DNA of 64,000 nt, taken from Rhodamnia argentea (taxonomy: Eukaryota; Streptophyta; Magnoliopsida; Myrtales; Myrtaceae). Shown one piece after another: positions 46,322 to 58,417 of the stretch (its first letter is position 1; each line of letters opens with the position of its first letter). The notes below the pieces were generated by a model, which was given only the letters and a program-made list of their open reading frames with translations, did not search any database and was not told the origin of the DNA. Location of the stretch: assembly GCF_020921035.1 (NCBI RefSeq), contig NC_063152.1, positions 29,449,903 to 29,513,902 of the forward strand, written 5' to 3'. The position numbers were made by a program, and so were the translations under genes.

Positions 46322-49300
46322 TTATAGTTCATCTTCATCCAGCAGGAGTTCGGGCTGTACGGCAGCACTCGTGAAATTGATAGCCCTCTGGAGTTTCCGA
46401 TGGTCCAGAACTTCGACTTCCACCGAGAAGATTGAACTGACAGGCCGATGATCCGAGAGCCTTATCTCTGCTCGTTTGTAAGAAAGTTGCTTTATTCCTT
46501 TCCCCAACCACAGTATCCGGTCGCACCTGCAGATACGGCCAGAAGTAATTGAAGATAGTCTTCCAGTCATTCAAGTCATAGCTGTCGGATCATTCGTGTT
46601 GAGCATGATCGGGTCATATCAGTAAAACAAGTTCGTTTGACTAGAGAAGTTAATATGGAATCAGTTGAAAACCACAGAAATTCATATCAAGTTCAGTCAT
46701 CCTTGTCGGAGATGCATAACTTACCATGCCGGCGATCTTCTTTTTTCCCCTTCTCTCGGGTTTTGGCCAACGTATCTGTCGGAGTTGATTTCATATTTGT
46801 AAGTCGGCGGAAAGTTTATCGTGCCTTCTTTCCATCCCCCAAAAACATGTCCTCCACGGAGCTCTCTGCTTAACTGCAAATGAAATGTATCATTCAGCAT
46901 TTCCATTTATCATTGGCACTGCCTAATCCTTGTACAGTTGAGATAGCCGGTGGGAAAACAAGTTCTTCTTTGAAATTATAAGGCTACATCTTCCATGAAG
47001 TGGGAAAGGAAACAAGAGACGTCGAAAAGAAGCGTGTTGGTTTTCACGAAATACAGGTTTCTTTACTCGCCCGATCATAGTTCATGAGTTCATCCCACTG
47101 TTCCTTAGCAACAAGCTTTCTTACTTCCGCATCCAACATACCGAGACGGTAATTCAAATCTCCGAACTGAATACTCGACTGTTTACAGAACAATCCAAAT
47201 GGATCAATTTTTGACAGACATGATCTAAACTCGTTAAATAAGGCTCGGACAGATTAATGGTTTTTCAATTCTAATGAGGCAACCTGGGGGCATTTTCAAC
47301 TCAAGTCTCATAGAAGCCTGCACCGAAGCCCTAACAGTGTTCCATGTTAAACTAGCCTTAGGATCTTTATCTCCAATAATCACTCTCTCGGGGATTTATT
47401 ATAGTGCTCTTCTGTTGCAATCCAATGACTGCTTTGGTTGTCATGAATCATTTTCTGCGGAGATGCTTCTGTAATCTTGCCAAAGCTCACATTTACTGCA
47501 TAATCTCTTTCTTAGATTTGTACTGCATAATCAACAAGCTTAAGGAATTTTTTCTGCATATAGTCACACTTGCGGGATCATAAAAGCTCTCTGCTTTGGT
47601 TGGGTGATGTGAGTCTCATTTGTCGAGCATCATCTTCGGCAGAGGAATTTCTTTCCCCTGCCGAATCCCAGTTGAAAGTTAGGTTGCTCATGCTAATGTT
47701 TTCACCTGGATTTCAACCCTATTCTATTTTTACCTCCTCACCTATATATCATTTTGAAGAAAAGGTTCAGCTTCAGGAAGGCATGTAGTGTTATCAGGGG
47801 AAGAAGTTGTGACAGCAAGAAGATTAATGACATTGCGATATGGAATATCAAGAAGCTGCTGTTTGCTAAAGCATGCCTAGTGAACGGATCTCATGACTTC
47901 TACTTGATGCCACAGTATGGAAACTTGTTTCTTACTATTATTGCTGCAAGATTGACACTTAATATCAAATCATCCAGCAGAACAGGGCAAGAAGATGAAT
48001 TGATGCTTCCATGGCAGTGATTATTGCAAAAACGATACTTACTCGTGACATGGAATTGTCTGTGGTCGATCAGAATTGAAGACAGGTGAAAAACGAGTAC
48101 GGCGTAGGATCTCATACACATCGGAATTGCGTCTTTGTTCGGCTCCATCCTTCTGACCGGAGGCCAGGTGGGAACAAACAAAGCATATTGATGACTGGAA
48201 AAGCGACATGCTCACGGATACAGATCCCTGCATCAGAAAAGCAAAATACATTGAGGTGAATATGATACCATCTCTATTGTGTCAAACATTATCAATGCAC
48301 AAACAAGGAACTTGAGAGTAGCCGCAGCCTTAGGCTTTTTCTCTACAGGCAACGCAAGTTTTTGCGAACATTTTAGCATGACAAGATAATCAAGTGTGAC
48401 TATTATTCAGGTTTAGGCATCATCCCCAAAATAAGAAGATGCTGTTTTCGTGTCACCATCTTTGCCGTAATGTTTCCGTTAAGTCTTAGAGCAAAAGAGG
48501 AAAGAGCTACCTTATTTCCCATGTAACCCATAAGACCGACGCCGACAGGAGAGACTCTGAGATTGTTTATGTGTCTCCTCAACCTCCTACGCACCCAGAT
48601 CGAAATGTATATTCCTACCATCTGCTTGCTGACTATCCGAACATATCTAGGGCGTTGCTTTGCCTTATCTGTTTTAACTTCATTCATATGCTGCACTGGA
48701 GTTGTTTCCACAAAACTATCATCTTCCTCTTCTGAATAACTATCTACAGCATCAAGAGGGGAGTCAAGAACATTGGGCGTCCGTTGGGCCTCCATCAGAG
48801 CCAATCCTAGATCTCCAAAGCTCCTGTATGATCTCCTTAATGGGCTGCTATTAACAAAAAAGTTTTGAGAACTGAAAAGTAAAGAAGTGTCTGTCCATGT
48901 AGAGCCAATCCTTCCAGAACTACTGAGTACTCTTCGCAATTTGGCGCCGGCAGAGAGTTGAGGAGTTGTATCCAGTGGACGTTCGGGCCAGTCAAATTGA
49001 CTGAGGGTGTCTTTACTAAATATCCTCTCTATATGTAAATTCGTCCCCAAACCCATCATTTCCTGAAAGTTTTGCGGTTCCAGGTCAAAGTCACAGCTTG
49101 TTCCAGCATATTGCTCACTCATCATCTCAAATGCGCGAGTCTCCGCCTCATCTGCTAGCGAATCAGCAGCGGAGGAAGTTCTTAGTACTGGAGAGGGTGG
49201 AGCGCTGTAGCTCTTGTGCCTGGTTTCAGCTTCCAAAGGCCTGTTCAAGGTTCTACGGATAATAGCCTCCCATTTCGGTATCGGCCTGCTATCCTCTGCT

Positions 49301-50891
49301 CCAAACACATTGCCAGCGTTCAACGGAACCACTTCCTGGAACCTGTAATTAAATGCTTTGAATTTTAAAAATCAGATCAAAGCCAGTGAACACTTCTTGT
49401 CATCAAAAAGTTGTCCAAACATGCAGTAGGCCGAGATTTTTGCAGGCACCAAACAGGATTCTCGGACAAAAGCACGGAGAAAAGAAACCTAAATCCACGA
49501 GGCATGCAAATCCAGGCGCGTGTGAGCCATAACTTGCTTGTAACCCAAGGTTCGGCCCAACAGTCAGGAAGAAGTTATTCTCTATGTCATGTAGTTCAAG
49601 CTAAACTAGTCATAGACAGCCTGATATGTTATTGCTGGTTTAATGGATTGACCAAGAATGATCCATAGATGCAGTAACTACTGTCTAGCATAGACTCATC
49701 TAGTATCACATGGAACTTTTCAAATCATGGAGGAACCCCGACTACAGAAGCCAAACTACTATGTCGATGACTGGCTTAGAAAACAATCTAACACAGTGTA
49801 TGAACACTTTCAGATTCCTTGCAAACAGAGAGCTGCGAGAGGGGAGAGAGAGAAATAACCCAATGATGTACATATCCGCCGGCTCTTTGGTGCAAAGCCA
49901 ATCATCGATCTCAAGATCATCACTCGGAGGTCTCCCAGCAACATTCCAAGTGCCTATAGTCACCCTTCATAAGCAAAAATCCGTTAGAGAAAGAGAGCTG
50001 TATAGTTGGAAATCTAATGCAATGGTACTATTGCAAACCTCACATCCTTTGTATTAATGTACTGAGCACGCAAAGTCTCTGACTTCCCTCTTCTGTGTCT
50101 GAACTGAGAGCACTTCACACGCGATTCTGTGACACGGTCATCACAAAAGCATACAAGAGACTTGATGAGATGAGAAGGGACAGAAGCCCGAGAAGATGAT
50201 TGACATAACGCGAAACTACTGGGATTAAAAAGGTCTGTAACCAGAAGATTCTTCAAGAATGATACAACAACCAGAGCCCTGTCGGAGTTAGCAACAAGAG
50301 AAACTTGAAACGGAAGAACAATCTTTTCATGCCAGTCCTAGTCCTAAACAAAAGAGCAGCGGAGAAACGATAACGGCAATATCCATGTGTATTTAAGACC
50401 TCATGCTATGCTATTCTCCACGGAAATGGGAAACATCTCGAGGGAAAATCAATCGAAAGAGAGAAGGTATAGTGCCTGAAGTTGGATTCGGGCATTCGGG
50501 CTGGTTCCTCTGCATAGTGTGAGAATAATTGCCGCTTCGACGAACTCTTTCATCTTTCGAGGAGGAAGCTGGATGGGGATTGCAGAAGGTATGGATCAAG
50601 CACAATAAAATGATCAACATTCACACTGACACAAACAGCCGGATTGGAAAAAAAAAAAAATACCATCATCTTCGCTCTCGGTCTCGGTGTCGGCCTCGTC
50701 TTCGCTGAAGTCATACACCTTCGGCTTGATGTTGAGCCATTTCTTCATCACAACGGAAGGCCAGAATGCCTGCAACCCAATGCGACAGCATTTAACATAC
50801 CAAAAAAAACCGGCATCACGAAACATCGGACCAGCGCCTAGGAACCCAGAAGCACATCTACCTCGGACCAGTTTCCTCTCCAGGTTCTCAT
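46322..50891 (-). CDS. Type I inositol polyphosphate 5-phosphatase, frameshifted in this sequence
   Basis: Ten exons on the minus strand: 50862-50891, 50664-50769, 50435-50568, 50039-50103, 49860-49964, 48511-49342, 48043-48227, 47071-47178, 46725-46873 and 46322-46526. Family members remove the 5-phosphate from inositol phosphates and phosphoinositides. Seen are [18 protein letters not shown] at the N-terminus, [66 protein letters not shown] and the catalytic SDHRPV. The wording is that of plant CVP2-like enzymes. Two oddities sit in exon 8: the expected FWFGDLNYR reads as TTC, AG, TTC GGA GAT, one base short, and its donor is GC instead of GT. With the missing base counted, all ten exons are in phase (639 aa). 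So this is either a recent pseudogene or a one-base assembly error. TATA at 51044-51051. Confidence 0.85.
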
Positions 50892-50917
50892 AGTCTAATG
50901 ATGATCAAACTTTGGAA

Positions 50918-50941
50918 TGGCAATGGCAATGGCAATGGCAA
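50918..50941. repeat. (GGCAAT)n hexamer in the 5-phosphatase leader
   Basis: Four units of ATGGCA/GGCAAT just upstream of the start codon, probably in the 5' UTR. Confidence 0.8.
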
Positions 50942-51043
50942 CCTCAAGCAAACAAGAGTACCGTGGACTTTGAAAGCAGAGAAGTCTCTGAAAGTGTGAG
51001 CAGAAGGCACAGGCAAATCAAGGTCGCTGTTTGAGGAGATTTA

Positions 51044-51051
51044 TATTTATA
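51044..51051 (-). promoter_or_regulatory. TATA box for the 5-phosphatase gene
   Basis: On the minus strand CCTATAAATATAAATC lies about 155 bases before the start codon, a normal distance for a leader of about 120 bases. Confidence 0.55.
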
Positions 51052-51059
51052 GGGAAGCT

Positions 51060-53372
51060 TGCTTGACGCCAAATACAAGGAAGATTCGTACTAGGATCAA
51101 ATAGAAAGGACGGAGGAAGCATGGCCAAATTCCACTTGCGATTAAAAGGTTAAAAAAAAAAGAAGAGGAATTCAAAATGGACCATAATTCACTGGCATTA
51201 TATTTTTAGAAAATTCGGAGAGAAAAATCCAAGAGAATTCCCAAAAAGAAAATATATAAAAAAAAAATTATCGTTTTCTCGACGACGAAATTGTTGCCTT
51301 GAATAAAAAAGTCACCTTTATGCCACAGCCTTTGCTTTCAGCATCACAGCGGGTCAAATGCTACATCATACGCGGAACAAATTAGGACAGGAACACATCA
51401 TTAACAAAAAAAAAAAAAAAAAAAGAGAGGAACACATCATTAACAAAAAAAAAAAAAAAGAGGAAGATAATAAGGTGAATGATTGGAAAACAGTGACCAC
51501 ACGTTAAAATTCTCGAAATTCAGTCACAGCAGATGATTCTGATAATCCAGGTGGGCATTTCTCTTTCTATCTTTTTTCTTTTTTTATTTAGTCGATGTTG
51601 CGATTTTACGGACTCCAATCCAGGTGAGTGTTTCGTAAGAGAATTGATTATTTAACAGTATCTGGGTGACCGTAAAACTAACGATATGTAATGGGCCATA
51701 AAAACTAAATGATAATTAATTAGAAATTATTATGGAGTCTACTCTTTTAAGAATAGGATAACAGTTTTTTGGTGACAATGAGAATAATAGCATATTTTAG
51801 GCCACAAATATTTGAAGGAGTGAACCTCCCAATAATTTTTAATTAGAAAGTCGCTAGCCCGATAGTACTATCAATTATTTCTGACCACATGGTCTTCCGA
51901 TCAATGAGTATTTTATGCAAAACATGCGGTGATGGTATGTGGATTTATGGCTAAGATTGTATCGTCCTTGACAAAATTTTTAATTAATCGTTATCTATTT
52001 TTTTGTGACTTACAACATGCTATCAATCTCACAGTAACAAAAAAATATCATGTCAGCTTATTATTCTCATCGTCACTCAAAAATTGTTATGCTAATAAAG
52101 CCCTTTCATAATTATGTAAGTAATGACTTCTTCCGATGACACACTAAATTTGACCCAATTCTCAAAATGATATCCCACCACAATTCTTCATTAGGGGCTG
52201 ATACAGTAAACAAGCAGTATTAGCCAAGGCCTAAGCCTTGATTAAGACTAGAAACTAATAGCATAATCATATTTTTCTAATCAAGTGGGTGGGATAACAA
52301 CTTTCAAGAACATCACCGCCAAGATTTTTCAATAGGCGCACCATTGTAATATCGCCTGAAACAGGGCAGAAAGTCCAATTTAAGCAAAAACAAAGGGTTG
52401 AAACTAAGAAAGATAGAGAGAGCAAGGGAAACCCAAGTCAAACAAGCAACTGAAGAGAGAGCTAAGCAAACCGGGCGACTTTCTTATCCACTTGTACGTT
52501 CATTGGTAGGACGGTTGAGCTTCAACTCTTCCTCTACAAGTAATGTTCTTACATTTCAATTGACACTATCAAAGCCGCAAAAAAAAAAAAAATATGTGTG
52601 TTGGAAAAAGCAATACTAGATGATGTCGACCATTCATTTCCCATGCAAAATAACTATTTTCCATCGGTTGGTCCGTGTGTGAACAGCCTACAAAAAAAAA
52701 TATCTCATTAGAACAGCCTACAAAAACAAATATCTCATTAGAACAGCCTACAAAAACAAATATCTTCGCCTCGATCATCTATCTTGACGTGTGCTTTATG
52801 CCGATGGACAAGTGAAAAATTAGTCATAGTTTTATATAGCTACAAAAATCTATAGAGTCTAAAGAGGGTACCTTGCATGAGATGAGTCAGAATAACCTTT
52901 TCTGTCTTCATGAGGAAAAACAAAAGAAAATTGACCCATGCAGCAAGTGGGATTTGATTATAAAATGTGGACCCTGGGCACTATGTGTGGGTGAGAATAG
53001 CTTCTCAATTGCTTAGCGGCAACAGATAACAGAGTATATATGGTTGGCATTTGCTTTCTAGTTGAGATAAAAAGGGGAAAAAGATTAACTTATCTTAGGG
53101 AATACATACATGAACCTTTAAATATCATCGCATGTGGAAGGTCGGTTCTTGAAAGACTGTAAATTATTTAGTCCGTCGCTTTTCGGGTGTTCTGGACACT
53201 CGCTATCATGATTTTATAAGTGAAAACGAATTTGGTACGAGAAAGGCAAGCGAGATTCGATGGCATCCCTACACGTAGGTCGAGAGGAAAGATCATGAGT
53301 GAGCAGGCAAGGTTTTATGTGGTATCCTTCCTCTTGACGAAACGGACTGTTGTTGTTGTTCTTTTAATCATC
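51060..53372. other. Intergenic DNA with short tandem repeats
   Basis: No gene is supported. A 39-base unit, AGGAACACATCATTAAC plus a poly-A tail, is duplicated at 51389-51465. A 30-base unit is repeated three times at 52681-52768. Confidence 0.5.
52681..52768 (+). repeat. Three-copy 30-bp tandem repeat
   Basis: The unit begins GAACAGCCTACAAAAA and ends ATATCTCATTA; two full copies and one nearly full copy, almost identical. It has no coding meaning on either strand that I can support. Confidence 0.95.
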
Positions 53373-53706
53373 GGAGGTAAGTGCGTTCGAAATTCTAAAA
53401 TTTGTCATGACGGTGCAATTGAGTCGTGAAATTTGTCTGAAAGTGAGATTGAATCTTAAAACTTTCAAAAAGTGCAATTAAGTCCTAAGACTTATCAAAT
53501 TGATGAAATCAAGTCCTTCCGTTGATTGTTCTTTTTAAAAGTGATAAGACTCGATTGCATTTTCGTGACAATTTTTAGAATTTGATTGCACCTTTTGAAA
53601 GTTTTAGAACTCAATTGCACTTTCGTGATAAGTTATAGGACTTCATTGTATTTTTCGAAATTGTACTTTCCTTACAAGTCTTTGGACTTTCGGTGAACTT
53701 ATCTCC
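53373..53706. mobile_element. MULE-like foldback MITE, about 334 bp
   Basis: The ends GGAGGTAAGT and CTTATCTCC are inverted. The arms are built from units like TGCAATTGAGTCCTAAAACTT. AATCAT occurs at both borders as part of a possible 9-bp target duplication, but the exact edges are ambiguous. Confidence 0.6.
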
Positions 53707-53715
53707 AATCATTAG

Positions 53716-54774
53716 AATAGATTGTTGTTTTCTTTGTATTCCTGTGGGCAGCAACCTCTAGACTCTTGCTCAAGTACGGAAAATGTCCCTACGTCTAGAG
53801 TCACAAAAACATGAGTTGGAGTTGGGGACAGTTCATGAAGTGGGTGTCAGACAGTTAGGCAATGAAAGCAATTGGTCGTCGATATGGAAGTGGCCAAGTT
53901 CAAAGTCAAGTGCCCTCTGATGGTTCGCGATTGAGCAGTTCTTGATTCATGTGGTGCTATTGAATCGATCCACACAGATTCCTTCTCCTCCAAGAATTCT
54001 TGAAAAGCTTCATGAGATGGTCTCCCAAAAAAAAAAGTGATCGGTGAAGCGTTATAACTCCTCTTTAGCTATCAACCTGAAGTTAAGCACGCCATCAAAA
54101 TTCATTCTTTTTCATATTATTAGGCGACCCAAATAAAGAAACGCGATGATAAAAAGTTTAGGCTCATAAAGAAAAACACGGTCTAATTGCCCTTATTCCG
54201 ATTATACCTCGAGTTTGTTCTTTCAGGGAGCGAATTAGGCCGAGTGCATGTGCCTTGTGGATGTATTCATGCTTCTTCGTCGGAGATACAGGAACTTCAA
54301 TTGAAATTGACAAGAGATTCATCAGCATATGAATTTGCAAAGCATGAAAAATATCAGAAACGGGATTCGTTAAGCTGCGTATCGTGATCACATGTACCTT
54401 AAATAGTCTCCCGGTTTCGAGTTTCATCAAGTAATCGGAAACTATGGAGTCAATTGCATCATTTTTGCCTCATAATATGCTCATATACAGTTTTATTTCC
54501 CCAAACTACTGCATGAAGCACCTCAAAGAATATTCATTGCACGTCCGATTATCCCATGATGAAAGTGATCGGTGCATCCATGGGTCCTGAGATGCAAAGA
54601 GAGAATCTTCTCATGAAGATTCGTCCAAATCTCCTAACTACTAGTTGAATATAAGTGCAAACTACATCAAATTTCAAAGTAGCCTATCTTATCATTCTGA
54701 TTTCTTGGGTCAATTTTTTTCGCGGTTACCTACGTTTACAAATGTTGATAAAAGTTAGGAACAAGCGTGAAATG
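53716..54774. other. Intergenic DNA, no gene seen
   Basis: About 1 kb between foldback elements. Open frames are short and featureless. A 16-base match to the 5S rRNA word GAAGTTAAGC lies at 54078-54094, too short to call. Confidence 0.4.
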
Positions 54775-55152
54775 GGGAATTGTCCAAAAAGTCCTAAATT
54801 ATGCACTTTTGCCAAATTCAATCATAACCCTTTTAATTTTGTCAATTGACTCTTAAAATTTTTCATGTTTTGTCAATTGAGTCCATAAATGTTGGCCGTC
54901 CTTCTTGACATAGCCGGCCGGCGGCCAATGCTAACGTGGACAATTTTTAATTTTTTTTAATAATATTTGGATTTTTTTAAAAAAAAATTTCCTCTCTTTT
55001 ATTTTAAATCAGATCAACAAATAAAAATGAAGAGCTAAAAGTTTACTTAAAAAAATATGGAAATGTTTGAAACTAAATTGATATAATTAAAAAGTTTATG
55101 ATTGAATTGACGAAAATATAATAATTTTAAAAAAATTTGAACAATTTTACCG
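54775..55152. mobile_element. MULE-like foldback MITE, 378 bp
   Basis: Inverted arms contain AAGTCCTAAATT-type units around a GC-rich GGCCGGC centre. The flanking 9-bp repeats are CGTGAAATG (54766-54774) and CCTGAAATG (55153-55161), one mismatch. The terminal word GGGAATTGTCC is shared with the next element. Confidence 0.65.
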
Positions 55153-55161
55153 CCTGAAATG

Positions 55162-55740
55162 ACATGGAAGTGAAGTAAATCATGAACAGATGCAACATCC
55201 AAGTGGGGTTGAAATTTTCAGTCTGCCTACTGTCAGTGAAAAAAGAGATACCGACATGAGCAAGCGGGGAACCATACGACCCTTTTGGATTCATAGTGTG
55301 AATTATTCTCATTGGCTGTCGACATAGATGACCCAAGTCATTCGACTTTGTCAAATGAACAGAACTCCAAAACCCAATTTGCATTCAAAAGTGCCAATTG
55401 ACTAGTTTGGATGCCGAAAAAAGTCACACACGCCCACGACAGTAGACAATCCCACAAGAAACGATGAACATGTGGGACTAAAAAGTTCCGATAGAAACCA
55501 AATTACAGGCTTGTCCGAAAACAACATCGAGAACGAGAGAAAGGCGAGAAAGAAAAAGATGGATTCGAAGGCTAGCGTAGACTTTACACGATACTTTTGT
55601 TTTAATCGCATCGACAAGCTTGGCGGGAATGAGCCGCAACTGCCCAAGTTCGGCTTTGGTTACTCGAACTCGACTTGGATTGGTTGTCCAGCGTACCTTG
55701 AAAATGCAACAATAACATAGAATATCACAAGGTTACTAAC
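55162..55740. other. Spacer between two foldback MITEs
   Basis: Two frames (minus 55402-55647, plus 55472-55720) overlap on opposite strands; neither has a domain or splice context I recognise. A decayed gene fragment is possible. Confidence 0.3.
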
Positions 55741-55749
55741 ACATAAAAT

Positions 55750-56122
55750 GAGACAATTGTCCAAAAAGTCCTAAACTTAATGTACGGTGGCCATTCAGTC
55801 CTAAACCTTTCAATTATGTCAATTTAGTCCTAAACATTTCAATAATTTACCAATTTAATCGTAAAAATTCAATTGTATCAATTTAGTCATAAGTATTTAA
55901 AGGTAGGTCAATTTAGTCCTAAACATATTATTTGGGTAATTGGATGAAATGACTACATTGACTAATTGTCAAAAGGTTTATGACTAAATTGGAAAATTTT
56001 CAAAAGGTTTAAGACTAAATTAGCACAATTAAAAAGGTTTAGGACTAAACGACACAACGTAAGGTTTAAGATTGAATTGATCGCCGTACAATAGGTTTAG
56101 TACATTTTGGACAATTTCCTCC
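55750..56122. mobile_element. MULE-like foldback MITE, 373 bp
   Basis: The left terminus GAGACAATTGTCCAAAAAG and the right terminus are inverted. Each arm holds three or four copies of an AATTTAGTCCTAAAC unit. Flanks ACATAAAAT (55741-55749) and GCATGAAAT (56123-56131) form a 9-bp target duplication with two transitions. Same family as 54775-55152. Confidence 0.7.
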
Positions 56123-56131
56123 GCATGAAAT

Positions 56132-58053
56132 ATCATATGTGATTCCTTTTAATAAGAAGATTATCTTGGAGGATTGAGGGAAGAACGGGGGAGGTCCAAT
56201 GAAGAACGCTGGGCAACTTAGGGAGGCTGTCATGACAGTTTCCTCGCCAGGAGTTCGTTGATCACAACAGTAATTAAAGGAGGTCGGTCCAAGGCTCTAA
56301 GCATAATATTAAAAATGGCGAAATCCGCGTCGCAACCGTAGCGTACCAATTTACGAAAGCCAAAAGCGCGCGCGGATGGCGATCGACTTCCGGTCGCTGT
56401 CTGGACCATGGAGAGATAAAGAGGGAAAGAGTTGCGCTGGAGATGACAAAGCCCTAGCATTAGCAGTCGCTGTTTGGTGATACGATGGAGAGGTTCTTTG
56501 AGTTGGTTTTTTTGTTCTTGAGGGAAGCCGTGGGATTTGTATAATTGAAGCGAGATTGGAAAGGACGGTGGTGGGATGGCTTCGATTTGCTTAAGGGCAA
56601 ATCCATCCAGAGAGTGTGTGGACGAATCTCCGATAGGAACTTGTCATAAAATTGCCATCCGGTTCAATTGCGGACGGTATTATCAGGGGTTGGGTTGGGT
56701 TGGGTTATTGCTGGAGTCCAATAGCTTTTTGGAGTTAATTAAGAGGCAATCATACGTGTGGACCACCTCTTTATATCAAACATCGGCATCAACAGAGCTT
56801 TTGGATTTATGACGAATGGGATAATTTAAAAAAAAATTCCGATTTTTTTTTTTTTGTATATTTACGTCGGAATGTCTGATCTTTTCGATTGTCCGAGGTT
56901 GGTGACAATTGTTAAAGCGCACGGCACGTGCTTGTGAGGGAGGACAAGATGCACGACCGTATCGATTCGAACGTGTTTTGAGTACCAATAGGGGGAGATT
57001 GAGCTTTAGATTTACTCTATCCCGTACTAACTTGGCATTTTGCCCTCTTTGCTCCGTTTGATTTCTGTTCTCCACTTTCTGGGACACGATTTCTTTATTT
57101 CTTAGTGCTGCTGCAACAGGTCAATTTTACACGCATGACAATTCTGAAATAGAATTTCTACTCCAAAATAATTTCTAAAGCAGAAATTTATTTGATTACG
57201 CAATTTTATTTTTATATTTTTAAAGCAATAAAGCCACTTGAGCAAATAGAAAAATCAACTTTTGACCAAAAATTGATTTCTACAATAGAAGTGTTGCCAT
57301 ACGTTTCCATACACTTCCCAAGCATTTTGTTTCGCTTCACCGTTTCCTGCATGCAGATTTTTCATAAGGAGGTTGGATTGGATTTGATTGATTTCCAAAT
57401 TAAACCGGTACTTCTTCCGGTTATTGATTTCCTTTTCCCGCATCAAGTTGCAGATCAGTCGTTCGCAAGATAAAAAGTTAAATCCACAAAAGAATAAAAG
57501 GTTCGATCAAACGGTGCATTGTCTATCGTCCCGTTGAAATGTAGATAAACATTCATAGGCACTACATGCAGTATTGCTCAAACTAGAAGAAAGACTTCGA
57601 GGGACTTAAAAGAAATGTCGAGACCAATTGCACCGCGTTGGATGTTTATACCGAAAGTATGTTCACAGGCACAAATTCATAGAGAAAAAGAAAGCGTATC
57701 CATCGATAATAAGCCCACCTTAACAAAATTGGTTAGGCAACTTTCAGTCCACAGTTCTATGAAGAACTACCTCAATAAGACACTCATGCAACTGGGAAAA
57801 CACAATTCTCGGCCGACTCTGAGGTCACCCGCAACTCCACACTGGAGAGAACAGAAGCGATATGATTTTACACACGAAACTTGGTAATGTACTCAACATC
57901 GTGAGTAAAACCTTGTGACCTCCCAAAAACATTTGTAAGATACACAGACTCAATTGGAAAAGGCACAAAGGTCTCCTCAAATTCAACATTATCGGATCGC
58001 ACCTTGGTCCATGTGCTTCAGCCTCCATCAGTTTGAACCAATGGATATGTCAG
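56132..58053. other. Intergenic DNA, possible truncated gene start
   Basis: A minus-strand frame at 56230-56460 follows leader-like, C/T-rich DNA and a TATA-like word (about 56770), but has no known domain. A Harbinger-like MITE fragment lies at about 57126-57305. Nothing else is supported. Confidence 0.35.
57126..57305. mobile_element. Harbinger-like MITE, short diverged copy
   Basis: The left end ACGCATGACAATTCTGAAATA and the right end GAAGTGTTGCCATACG match the termini of the 39198-40557 family, with AAATCAACTTTTGACC-type arm words inside. Its borders are approximate. Confidence 0.5.
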
Positions 58054-58367
58054 CTACATGATAGTGCAGCGACTCCTTTCTTCTGCAGTCTGCGGAGGCA
58101 CTTGCTGATACCTGCCTGACTCGGATGGGTTGTATGTAAACTCGGAGGTGTCTAGCCCGTACTGGTCCAACAAGAAAAGTATCGCAAATTAGTGACATGT
58201 CAGGGTAGGAACTACATATATGCCTTTAAGCAGAATTAATCTTCCAGATCATGGTTATACATACGATTTTTGCACCCCAAAAGTCAAATGATAAGGTTCC
58301 ACAGCTAAAAATGCTTTGACAAGACAAGCAAATGAGATTTTAACTCGGCATACTTTGCTTTTAAGGC

Positions 58368-58417
<50 letters not shown>

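Noticed and set aside
52681-52768. CRISPR array
   Set aside because: The units are contiguous tandem copies without spacers, in a plant nuclear genome.
54073-54094. 5S rRNA or 5S-bearing element, from CTGAAGTTAAGCACGC
   Set aside because: Only about 16-20 bases resemble 5S rRNA; the rest of the gene is absent, so chance or a very small relic.
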